Source: an uncultured Lachnospiraceae bacterium
GTDB taxonomy: Bacteria; Bacillota; Clostridia; Lachnospirales; Lachnospiraceae
Length of the DNA stretch: 64,000 bases
Assembly: GCA_910586355.1 (NCBI GenBank)
Contig: CAJUHJ010000011.1
Coordinates: forward strand, 1 to 64,000
Direction: 5' to 3'
The translations under genes were made by a program, and so were the position numbers. The number at the start of each line of letters is the position of its first letter. Within the stretch, counting starts at the first letter, position 1. The notes below the pieces were generated by a model. It was given only the letters and a program-made list of their open reading frames with translations. It was not told where the DNA came from and did no database searches. Positions 43,577 to 51,456 of the stretch are shown here, in pieces.

Positions 43577-44206
43577 TTACTTTTTATCTTTTGATGTGCA
43601 GATGTCGCTTAAGAAACATTCTGCACATTTGGGATTTCTGGCGGAACAGATATTTCGCCCAAATGTAATAATTTGAATATTGTAGAGAATCCAGTGGTCT
43701 TTTGGAAGGACTTTCATCAAATCCTGCTCCACTTTTACGGGGTCTTCATTTTCTGTAAATCCAAGACGCTTTGAAATCCGTTTGACATGCGTATCAACTA
43801 CGATACTTGGATCATGGTAAATATTGCCGCGGATTACATTTGCCGTCTTCCTGCCAACGCCTGCTAAAGCAGTCAAATCTTCCAATGACCGCGGCACTTC
43901 TCCATTATGCTTTTTAAGTAAAGTCTTTGTACATGCAATAATATTTTTTGCCTTATTATGATAAAATCCGGTAGAATGAATATCCTGTTCCAACTCTTTT
44001 AAATCCGCTTCTGCAAATTTTTCCAGCGTATCATATTTGACAAACAAATCTTTTGTAACAATATTTACCCTTGCGTCTGTACACTGAGCGCTTAACATAA
44101 CCGCAATCAAAAGCTGCCACGGCGTATTATGGTTTAAGTAACAGACATATTCTTTCCCATATGCCGTATCAAGCCGTTTTAAGATTTCTTTGGTACGTTT
44201 TTCCAT
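43577..44206 (-). CDS. nth: Endonuclease III
   Basis: A DNA glycosylase/AP lyase removing oxidised pyrimidines, 209 residues. It has the helix-hairpin-helix with catalytic Lys in LAGVGRKTANV near residue 119, catalytic Asp in VVDTHVKR near 137 and the C-terminal four-Cys Fe-S loop (C-x6-C-x2-C-x5-C in CSARNPKCAECFLSDIC). Its start overlaps the radical SAM gene by 28 bp. It converges on the acyltransferase 3 gene with no terminator space. Confidence 0.95.
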   Translation of the reverse strand: MEKRTKEILKRLDTAYGKEYVCYLNHNTPWQLLIAVMLSAQCTDARVNIVTKDLFVKYDTLEKFAEADLKELEQDIHSTGFYHNKAKNIIACTKTLLKKHNGEVPRSLEDLTALAGVGRKTANVIRGNIYHDPSIVVDTHVKRISKRLGFTENEDPVKVEQDLMKVLPKDHWILYNIQIITFGRNICSARNPKCAECFLSDICTSKDKK

Positions 44207-45921
44207 CGTTCTTTTATCTCCTGACTTGTATATTCTGTTGTTTTTGCCTGATGGCTTAACACATCGCGTTTTTCATATTCAAATAATACATAAACAGCTT
44301 CTAAAAGCCGCTCTGGAAGTTGTTTTATTGTCTTTTCTTCTTTTGCCGGGAAATGATAATAAAACGGTTCGACATGCGACAGTTTTCCGTTTGGACAAAG
44401 CAATTTCGTTTCTTTTGCAAATTGGGACGGGTTGACTGCCCAAAAAGGACGGCTTTTCATATTTTCCCTGTAATACAAATCGTAAAGCAAAGCCTCTTTC
44501 ATCAATTCTGTTGAAATTCTGCCGTCGTTTTCTAAAAATTCCAATAAGATTTCACATCGTTTCATTCTCGAATGACTTCTCTCCAAATAGCCTTCTTTTT
44601 CATAAAACTGCCCAAGCGCCAGAAAGAAACCAAATGAATCCGGATAACAGACGTCGATTAGTTTCATTGTCACTTCGTATTGACCGCTGTTATAGTAGAC
44701 CTCCAACATTTCTTCTACCAATTTAATGGAAAGTATTTCCCCATACGATATCCATTTCGTACAAAGCGCCTCATACGGCGGCTCGTCCCCATAGAGGATT
44801 CCGTATTCTTCTCTTTTCTCATACAAATAAGAACCCTTTAGCACTTTTAAAAACCCAAGCTGCAGCTGATTTGGCTTTAATGCGTACACATCCCGAAACG
44901 ACTGGGCAAACCGCCCATAATCTTCAAAAGGAAGCCCCGCAATCAAATCCAAATGCACATGGATATTACCCGCCCTTTGAATCTGCTGTACGGCAGACGC
45001 AATCTTATCAAACTCCATCTTTCTGTGAATACTTTGGATTGTCTTAGGGTTTGTAGACTGAACCCCTATTTCAAGCTGCACCAGTCCGGGGCGAAGCGAA
45101 GATAATAATGTAAGTTCTTCCTGGCAAAGCAAATCTGCCGCAATTTCAAAGTGAAAGTTTGTAACGCCATTATCAGATTCTTTTAAAAACTGCCAGATTG
45201 TCATTGCATGGGCGTGACTGCAGTTAAACGTCCGGTCTACAAATTTCACCTGTGGAACTTTTTGCCTGATAAAAAAAGAAAGCTCCTGCCTAACCAGAGC
45301 TGTATCACGAAAACGCAGTTTTTTGTCAATGGAAGAAAGACAATAGCTGCAGGAAAAAGGACATCCACGGCTGGATTCGTAATAAATAATCCGGTTTTCA
45401 AACTCCGCCGTATCCTCATAACAAAAAGGAATCTCATTCATGGAAAGCGGCTCTCTTACTGCCGTTTGTATGATATGATTTTTCTTGTCCCGATAAGCAA
45501 TCCCGGCAATATCTGAAAGATTCTTTTCGTTATTACCGCAATAATAATCCGTCAATTCTGCAAAAGTCGCCTCTCCTTCTCCAATCATAACGCCAAAAAA
45601 TGCCGGATTTTTATGAAACAGCTCTTCGATTTCAAAAGAAACTTCCGGACCGCCGACCCAAATCGGCACATCCGGATTTAATTTATGGTATTCGGCAGCA
45701 ACTTTCCTCACAAATTCATAATTCCAGATATAGCAGGAAAAACAAAGAACATCCGCCCGTCTTTTATATAATTGCCTAAGAACGGATTCCTTTTGGTGGT
45801 TAATCGTAAATTCCGCTATTTCTATGGACGCTCTACTTGCTTTGGCATAGGAGCGCAAACTATAAACCGCCAGGTTTGAGTGTATGTATTTTGCATTGAC
45901 TGCAGTCAAGAGTATCTTCAT
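44179..45921 (-). CDS. B12-binding-domain radical SAM protein (DUF4080-type)
   Basis: A 580-residue enzyme: N-terminal cobalamin-binding-like Rossmann domain (about 1-130; VWVGG-type IWVGGPEVSFE and MIGEGEATFAEL), a radical SAM core with the Fe-S triad RGCPFSCSYC (about 186-195), and a C-terminal region matching the DUF4080 type. The reaction is unknown. It lies 18 bp after a short hypothetical gene and overlaps nth, a conserved-looking but unexplained pairing. Confidence 0.85.
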   Translation of the reverse strand: MKILLTAVNAKYIHSNLAVYSLRSYAKASRASIEIAEFTINHQKESVLRQLYKRRADVLCFSCYIWNYEFVRKVAAEYHKLNPDVPIWVGGPEVSFEIEELFHKNPAFFGVMIGEGEATFAELTDYYCGNNEKNLSDIAGIAYRDKKNHIIQTAVREPLSMNEIPFCYEDTAEFENRIIYYESSRGCPFSCSYCLSSIDKKLRFRDTALVRQELSFFIRQKVPQVKFVDRTFNCSHAHAMTIWQFLKESDNGVTNFHFEIAADLLCQEELTLLSSLRPGLVQLEIGVQSTNPKTIQSIHRKMEFDKIASAVQQIQRAGNIHVHLDLIAGLPFEDYGRFAQSFRDVYALKPNQLQLGFLKVLKGSYLYEKREEYGILYGDEPPYEALCTKWISYGEILSIKLVEEMLEVYYNSGQYEVTMKLIDVCYPDSFGFFLALGQFYEKEGYLERSHSRMKRCEILLEFLENDGRISTELMKEALLYDLYYRENMKSRPFWAVNPSQFAKETKLLCPNGKLSHVEPFYYHFPAKEEKTIKQLPERLLEAVYVLFEYEKRDVLSHQAKTTEYTSQEIKERWKNVPKKS

Positions 45922-45939
45922 TTGAATCTGCGCCTTCCT

Positions 45940-46401
45940 TTATGCTTTTTGGTTGAAAATAGAACTTTCCGCTTCTTCGTCCAATTGAAAATAACGGTAT
46001 TTATCATTATGGGGAAACAACAGTTCCATATACAGGCTTCCCAGCAGATTTTTCACTTTATCCGTATCCAATTCCGGCATTGGAAACTCTTCCCATTCCA
46101 TTTTCTTTAAATTTTCCAACAATGTCAAAATTCCCGGCTCTTGTTTTGGCTCTTTCGTATCTGACTCTGATTTATCATGCTCCCCAGCAGACTTTGGCTG
46201 TTTAACTTCCTGTTTTGTCTGCTCTTCACATTCCGGCTGCAAAAGCTCTTTTGCCTCCGGTAAGTTGTATAATAAATTCTGACAGGTCTTTTCAAAACAT
46301 TCCCTGTCATATTTTGCCAAAAAAGTTAAATCTTCCAGAGTCAATCGGCGTTTATTGTATATTTTAATATAAATATCTGCCAAACGCACATTTTTCCCCA
46401 T
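45940..46401 (-). CDS. Hypothetical protein with acidic linker
   Basis: A 153-residue soluble protein I cannot assign. Residues 1-60 look helical (MGKNVRLADIYIKIYNKRRLT...), 62-90 are a Lys/Glu/Gln-rich linker, and 90-150 a second compact region. GGAGGCGAAAGCGT precedes the ATG. It is the first gene of the unit with the radical SAM protein and nth. Confidence 0.7.
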   Translation of the reverse strand: MGKNVRLADIYIKIYNKRRLTLEDLTFLAKYDRECFEKTCQNLLYNLPEAKELLQPECEEQTKQEVKQPKSAGEHDKSESDTKEPKQEPGILTLLENLKKMEWEEFPMPELDTDKVKNLLGSLYMELLFPHNDKYRYFQLDEEAESSIFNQKA

Positions 46402-46442
46402 ACGCTTTCGCCTCCTTGGATTTTTACATTTACTTTTCTTTC

Positions 46443-46471
46443 AGTCTATCTGATTCTTCCTCTAATTGCAA
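46443..46471 (-). promoter_or_regulatory. Promoter of the hypothetical-radical SAM-nth unit
   Basis: Minus strand: TTGCAA (46466-46471), a 17-nt spacer and TAGACT (46443-46448), about 40 nt before the start codon. Confidence 0.5.
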
Positions 46472-46510
46472 GATTTTATTAAATTCTTATACCAAAAACG
46501 GAAAGTATGC

Positions 46511-46540
46511 TTGACATTTCATTTCCACTTATGTTATACT
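46511..46540 (+). promoter_or_regulatory. Sigma-A promoter of the XRE/membrane protein pair
   Basis: Perfect TTGACA (46511-46516), an 18-nt spacer and TATACT (46535-46540) with TGT extension. A GGAAAG half-site (46500-46505) abuts the -35 box. Confidence 0.8.
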
Positions 46541-46548
46541 GCGCTCAA

Positions 46549-46564
46549 GGAAAGCAAACTTTCC
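46549..46564. promoter_or_regulatory. Putative operator for the XRE regulator
   Basis: The perfect inverted repeat GGAAAG-CAAA-CTTTCC lies between the predicted transcription start and the ribosome binding site. A third GGAAAG copy sits at 46500-46505, upstream of the -35 box. The placement suits autorepression by the small XRE protein. Confidence 0.55.
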
Positions 46565-46586
46565 ATTTGATAAGGAGGAGATTTAT

Positions 46587-46790
46587 GTGAAAAATCGTCT
46601 GGAAGAATTACGCAGGCAGCAGAAAATCAAACAAGAAGATTTAGCCCGCGCGTTAGAAGTATCACGGCAAACCATCGGCTCTTTAGAAAATGGAAGATAT
46701 AACCCATCCATTCAATTGGCTTTTAAGATCGCAAGATATTTTAGTATGAATATCGAAGATATTTTTATTTATGAGGAGGATGACACATGA
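46587..46790 (+). CDS. XRE-family helix-turn-helix regulator
   Basis: A 67-residue DNA-binding protein that is almost entirely the helix-turn-helix (KIKQEDLARALEVSRQTIGS, then NPSIQLAFKIARYF), of the short YozG/Cro-like type. The start is a GTG at 46587 preceded by AAGGAGGAG. Its stop overlaps the next gene's start (ATGA). Such small regulators usually pair with a membrane protein and control their own operon. Confidence 0.9.
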   Translation: MKNRLEELRRQQKIKQEDLARALEVSRQTIGSLENGRYNPSIQLAFKIARYFSMNIEDIFIYEEDDT

Positions 46791-47203
46791 AAAAAAGAGT
46801 ATCACTTTTTATAACAGTCACGGGTGTTTTCATCTTATTGGGAGGACTTTTGACCTATGGATTAGGGCTGCATGAAATCGTACCAGTACCGCGCCCCGAT
46901 TTGATTGTGACAGGAACTTCCTTAATTGGAATTTTGCTTATCATACCGGGTACCTGCGACTTATTTATGAAAAAGACGAAAGAAATAGAAATTGAAGAAC
47001 ACGATGAAAGAAATATAGCCCTTAGTAATGCCGCTATGGCAAGCGGGTTTAAGGTGATGAATATTACCATAGCATTTTCGCTTTTCGCACTAATATTTAC
47101 CGGTTATATGACAGTCGTTCCATGCTTTACGATAATAGGAGCGTATTTCATCGGCCAGATTGTCTTTCTAGCGCGTCTTTGGTACTTAAATAAAACGATG
47201 TAA
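46787..47203 (+). CDS. Four-helix membrane protein (DUF2178-like)
   Basis: A 138-residue integral membrane protein with predicted helices at about 7-28, 40-60, 88-107 and 110-130. The cytoplasmic loop has a conserved-looking EEHDERN segment, as in DUF2178-type proteins found next to XRE regulators. It is translationally coupled to the regulator. Function unknown. Confidence 0.78.
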   Translation: MKKRVSLFITVTGVFILLGGLLTYGLGLHEIVPVPRPDLIVTGTSLIGILLIIPGTCDLFMKKTKEIEIEEHDERNIALSNAAMASGFKVMNITIAFSLFALIFTGYMTVVPCFTIIGAYFIGQIVFLARLWYLNKTM

Positions 47204-48012
47204 TTTTCTGTGAAAAAATTGTTAAACTTAATGATTCGAAAATACTATTTTGATTACGAATACTCCAAAACGAGGGGGCTTTTTCCTACGATAAACTGAA
47301 AATTCCCAAAAAAACCAAAATTGATGTATGTAACTTTGCGGTACTGCTTCATATAGTTCAGATACCGCTTTCTCGCCTGTCGGCTCATTCAGTTCGTAGT
47401 TTGAATGCTACTGGCACTCTCTTTTACTGCGCATTCACTAACTCCCTCTTCTTCTCATCCATTTTTTCTAAATCTTCCCGTGTAATAATCCCCTCTTCCA
47501 AAGCTTTCATACGTTTTTGTATCCGATTCCAAATCCGTATTTGTCTGGGTTCCTTTAATTATATTACCTTCTTCATGGCTGTTTATGGAATAAACAAGAG
47601 TTACTTCATTACAGTTATTATGATTTAAAGCGTAGTACAGTATACTCTGGCATTTCTGATACAGATAAAAAGACTCGTCTTCTCCAATTTCATCAATAAT
47701 GTATGGCTAAGCCTCAATAAACTTGCCTCATTTATAAATTGTTTTTTATGTGATGATATCGAATTTACTTTAAGCATAAAATTTATTCCCTTTTCCATTG
47801 CCTTAACAGAATTAATTTTATTTTACAATTTGCACTCTTTATTGAACAAAAAATCATCTCTGTTCTATTATACACAATACAAAATAAATATCAACCAGCT
47901 TACTAAAAGGCATCTGTAAGAATAATTTTATAATAAATTGGTTGAAATATACCCAACCTATTTACAGGATAATTATACCATAATCCGACAACTTTCACAA
48001 AAAAAAATGAAT
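47204..48012. other. AT-rich stretch without an intact gene; broken minus-strand frames
   Basis: About 800 bp without a credible intact gene. The minus strand holds short protein-like frames interrupted by stops and shifts: about 47455-47706 (IIDEIGEDESFYLYQKCQS...), an overlapping frame ending at 47424 (...RIQKRMKALEEGIITREDLEKM in pieces), and 47254-47388 (MSRQARKRYLNYMKQYRK...). None has a convincing start site. This looks like decay of one or two former genes, perhaps from a mobile element. I could not identify the ancestor. No tRNA or attachment site is visible. Confidence 0.45.
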
Positions 48013-48561
48013 TTATGCTTCATCAAACATCAGGCTCAGTATCATCTGAGCCGTTTCAGCCATATTGGTTCCATTATCCATGCTGCATTTTTGGATATAT
48101 CTATGCGCTTCTTCTTCTGTAAGATGGTTGCGCTCCATCAAAAGAAATTTTGCATTGCGGATATAGTTTTGCTCTTTTTCGCTCCGCTTTTTTTGCACGC
48201 TTTCCTTTTGCATACGGCGTTTTAGCTGGTTCAATACCATTTCCGCCGTATTGACCAAATCGTATACTTTAAGCGGCGTTGCAAGGGAAAGTATACCAAA
48301 AGAAGCTTCGGCTATGGTATCCGCCCTGCCTATTAAAATCAATTCAAAATATTTGGGCAGATGGTCGTAAAGGTCTAAATAATACATATCTGCCAAGCGG
48401 TACCCGCTGATAATAAGCCCGGACGAATGTTCGCCTGCCGCTAAAAGAGCGGCAGATGCATTTGGAACGGCGAATACATTTGAAAATCCATGTCCGATTA
48501 AAATTTTTCTGATTTTTTTTGCATCTTCAAGTTTGGGCAATACCACAATCACGACTCTCAT
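48013..48561 (-). CDS. nitR: ANTAR-domain RNA-binding antiterminator, NitR type
   Basis: A 182-residue protein: an N-terminal receiver-like domain (about 1-110) and a C-terminal ANTAR domain (about 120-180; RNAKFLLMERNHLTEEEAHRY), which binds dual-hexaloop RNA hairpins and prevents termination. The receiver strand that normally carries the phosphoacceptor Asp reads LIISGYRL, so it is a pseudo-receiver and signalling is unlikely to be by phosphorylation. It lies 21 bp after glnA, like the NitR regulator known beside glnA in solvent-producing clostridia. Matching RNA sites are present upstream of gltB and asnB in this window. Confidence 0.85.
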   Translation of the reverse strand: MRVVIVVLPKLEDAKKIRKILIGHGFSNVFAVPNASAALLAAGEHSSGLIISGYRLADMYYLDLYDHLPKYFELILIGRADTIAEASFGILSLATPLKVYDLVNTAEMVLNQLKRRMQKESVQKKRSEKEQNYIRNAKFLLMERNHLTEEEAHRYIQKCSMDNGTNMAETAQMILSLMFDEA

Positions 48562-48582
48562 CCGCTGCCTCCGTCCGACTGA

Positions 48583-49908
48583 TTAAACCAAATACAAATA
48601 CCGCTCCAACTCCCATGCGGAAATTTGTTCGAGATAGTTTTTCCATTCTTTTATCTTTGCTTTTTGATAAGCGGTTGTAAATGCTTCTCCAAATACTTCA
48701 TAAATTAGCGGGTCTTTCTGCATAACTTCTAATGCAATCCCTAAATTTTCCGGCAAATCCTTTATTTTTTTCTGCCGTTTTTCCTCAGAAGATAAGCCTC
48801 GTATATCTTCTTTTAATTCCGCAGGAGCCGTCATATTATTTAAAATTCCGTCCAATCCGGCTTCTAAACAAAGGGCGGCAAGCAGATAGGGATTGGCGGC
48901 AGAATCCGGACTTCTAAGTTCTAAGCCTATACCTAAGCGTTTTGTGTTCCGGATACGGACAAGCGCATTTCTCTGCGTGTTCGACCATGTAATTTCAGAC
49001 GGAGCTTCAAATCCTTTCACCAGACGTTTGTAGGAGTTTACCAGCGGATTAAAAACAGCTGTCATTGCAGGGACATGATGTAAAATTCCAGCTAAAAAGG
49101 CTTCTCCCTGACGGCTTAGTTTTCCATTTTCATCTGTAAAGACATTTTTTCCGTCTTTTAACAGCCTCATATTTAAGTGCATACCAGAACCATTCGCTTC
49201 TTTTTTAGGCTTAGGCATAAATGTCGCATGAAGTCCATAGCGTTTTGCAATCGTGCGCACCGCCATCTTAAACGTCATTACTTTGTCGGCAGTCGCAAGC
49301 GCATCTTCAAATGTAAAATCAATTTCATGCTGTGCAGAGGCAATTTCATGGTGGGATGAGGCAATTTCATAGCCCATTTCTTCCAACGTTAAAATAATAT
49401 CCCTTCTGGTATTTTCGCCTAAGTCAATGGGCGACGTATCCAAATACCCTGCCCGCTCGTGCGTTAAAGTCGTCGGCATACCATTGTCATCTGTATGGAA
49501 CAGGAAAAATTCACATTCCGGATTCAATTGAAAGGTATATCCTAACCCGGCCGCTTTTTCTATGGATTTCTTTAAAATATAACGCGGGCTGGACAAATAC
49601 TGCGTACCGTCTTCTAAACAAATATCACAAATAAACCGGGCGACTTTACCATTCTGCGGACGCCATGGCAGAATGGCAAATGTATTCAAATCCGGTTTTA
49701 GATACAGTTCTGTTTCTTCTCCATTTGCAAACCCTTCCAGAGACGCCAAATCGATCGTACAATGATTTTCCATTGCCAAAGTCAGACGGCTTGCCGGAAT
49801 CGCAATGTTTTTTAACATTCCAAACATATCGGTAAACTGCAGGCGGATAAATTCTACCCCTTCCTCCTTTACCCTCTGTAAAATTTCTGATTTATTATAG
49901 TGTTCCAT
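48583..49908 (-). CDS. glnA: Glutamine synthetase, type I
   Basis: ATP-dependent condensation of ammonia with glutamate. The 441-residue protein has the N-terminal VEFIRLQFTDMFG, the metal/glutamate site NPECEFFLF, the ATP-site HHEIASAQHEIDF with KPKKEANGSGMH, and RIRNTKRLGIGLELRSPD. It lacks the tyrosine-adenylylation motif of the longer I-beta enzymes, so it is of the short I-alpha type, usually controlled by feedback. TAAGGAGAAGATTTT precedes the ATG. Gaps to gltD (27 bp) and nitR (21 bp) suggest one operon. Confidence 0.95.
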   Translation of the reverse strand: MEHYNKSEILQRVKEEGVEFIRLQFTDMFGMLKNIAIPASRLTLAMENHCTIDLASLEGFANGEETELYLKPDLNTFAILPWRPQNGKVARFICDICLEDGTQYLSSPRYILKKSIEKAAGLGYTFQLNPECEFFLFHTDDNGMPTTLTHERAGYLDTSPIDLGENTRRDIILTLEEMGYEIASSHHEIASAQHEIDFTFEDALATADKVMTFKMAVRTIAKRYGLHATFMPKPKKEANGSGMHLNMRLLKDGKNVFTDENGKLSRQGEAFLAGILHHVPAMTAVFNPLVNSYKRLVKGFEAPSEITWSNTQRNALVRIRNTKRLGIGLELRSPDSAANPYLLAALCLEAGLDGILNNMTAPAELKEDIRGLSSEEKRQKKIKDLPENLGIALEVMQKDPLIYEVFGEAFTTAYQKAKIKEWKNYLEQISAWELERYLYLV

Positions 49909-49935
49909 AAAATCTTCTCCTTATAAATAATTTTT

Positions 49936-51423
49936 TTATGAAAGATTTGTATATCCCATCAGGGATTTATCAATTGCCTTTGCCGCTTCCATGCCTTCTT
50001 TGACTGCCCAGACAACGAGAGACTGTCCCATACGCATATCCCCGGCGGCAAAAATACCCGGCACATTTGTCTGATAAGAATCTTGTTTGGCGGCTGCGTT
50101 TGTCCGTTCGTCCACCGCTACCGAAAACGCATCCGTCACATAACTTTGGCTTCCTAAAAATCCAGCGGCAATTAAAACCAAATCCGCATCTACTGTTTTT
50201 TCACTGCCTTCTACCGGAATCATCTGAATTCTGCCGCTTTCTTTGTCTTTTTTTGCCTCTAATTTAATAAGTACTGCTTTTTTGACCGCCCCATTTTTAT
50301 CTTTTTTAAACTCTTTTACGGTTGTCTGATAAATACGCGGATCATGCCCGAATACGGCGATTGCTTCCTCCTGCCCATAATCCGTTTTTAAAGTGCGCGG
50401 CCACTGAGGCCAAGGATTTAAACTGTCTCTTTCTTCCGGCGGTTTTGGCATCATTTCCAACTGAGCCACAGATTTGGCTCCAAGGCGTATTGCCGTTGCA
50501 ATACAGTCGTTTCCGGTATCGCCGCCGCCGATAACAAGCACATGTTTTCCTTTTGCCTGAATAAACGCGTCGTCTTTCAAATCGGAATTCAAAAGGCTTT
50601 TTGTCACAGAAGTAAGAAAATCCACTGCAAAATAAATATTTTTTGCGTCGCGTCCCGCTACGGAAATATCTCTTGGGTTTGAAGCGCCGCAGGCTAATAA
50701 AATCCGGTCATACCGCGCCTTTAATTCTTTTGGCAAAATATCTTTCCCAACGTCAATTCCTGTCAAAAATTCAATTCCGGCTTCTTCCATCAAACGAATT
50801 CTTCTGTCAAGCACTTTTTTATCTAACTTCATATTTGGAATCCCATACCGGAGCAGGCCTCCAATTCTGTCGCTGCGTTCGTATACCGTAACCAAATGTC
50901 CCCTCTGATTTAACATATGCGCCGCCGCCAATCCACAAGGACCGCTGCCAATAACTGCAACTTTCTTGTTGGTTCGCGCCCTGGGAATCCGGGGTGATAC
51001 CAGACCTTGTTCAAACGCATATTCAATAATCGCTTTTTCATTTTCTTTTATGGCAACCGGACTTCCGTCTAAATTACAGGTACAGGCGGCCTCACAAAGC
51101 GCCGGACAGACCCTTCCGGTAAATTCCGGAAAACAATGGGTGCTTTCGAGACGTTCAAATGCCTGTTTATAGTTGCCGCTAAAGATTAGGTCATTTGTCT
51201 CAGGCACCAGATTATGTAACGGACATCCAGACGCCATTCCTGCGATTATACTCCCATTCTGGCAAAACGGAACGCCGCAGTCCATACAGCGGCCGCCCTG
51301 TTTTTGCTGTTCTTCCAATACTAACGATGTACGAAACTCACCAAAATGACGAATCCTTTCTAATGGTGTTTCGGCTTTCGCATTTTTTCTTTCATATTCT
51401 AAAAAACCTGTTGCTTTTCCCAT
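49936..51423 (-). CDS. gltD: Glutamate synthase small subunit
   Basis: The 495-residue NADPH-oxidising flavoprotein partner of GltB. N-terminal Cys clusters ([18 protein letters not shown] and [11 protein letters not shown]) bind Fe-S clusters. [11 protein letters not shown] is the FAD site, GGGDTGNDC the NAD(P) site and [16 protein letters not shown] the closing FAD motif. I start it at 51423 ([10 protein letters not shown]), which is preceded by TAGGAGTAAAAAA; the frame is open 9 residues further up. It lies 33 bp after gltB. Confidence 0.95.
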   Translation of the reverse strand: MGKATGFLEYERKNAKAETPLERIRHFGEFRTSLVLEEQQKQGGRCMDCGVPFCQNGSIIAGMASGCPLHNLVPETNDLIFSGNYKQAFERLESTHCFPEFTGRVCPALCEAACTCNLDGSPVAIKENEKAIIEYAFEQGLVSPRIPRARTNKKVAVIGSGPCGLAAAHMLNQRGHLVTVYERSDRIGGLLRYGIPNMKLDKKVLDRRIRLMEEAGIEFLTGIDVGKDILPKELKARYDRILLACGASNPRDISVAGRDAKNIYFAVDFLTSVTKSLLNSDLKDDAFIQAKGKHVLVIGGGDTGNDCIATAIRLGAKSVAQLEMMPKPPEERDSLNPWPQWPRTLKTDYGQEEAIAVFGHDPRIYQTTVKEFKKDKNGAVKKAVLIKLEAKKDKESGRIQMIPVEGSEKTVDADLVLIAAGFLGSQSYVTDAFSVAVDERTNAAAKQDSYQTNVPGIFAAGDMRMGQSLVVWAVKEGMEAAKAIDKSLMGYTNLS

Positions 51424-51456
51424 TTTTTTACTCCTATCTCTCTTGAACACCTGTCG

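Noticed and set aside
47401..47628. 75-codon plus-strand open frame in the decayed region
   Set aside because: No ribosome binding site, Phe/Ser-rich composition, and it is antisense to better protein-like but broken minus-strand frames.
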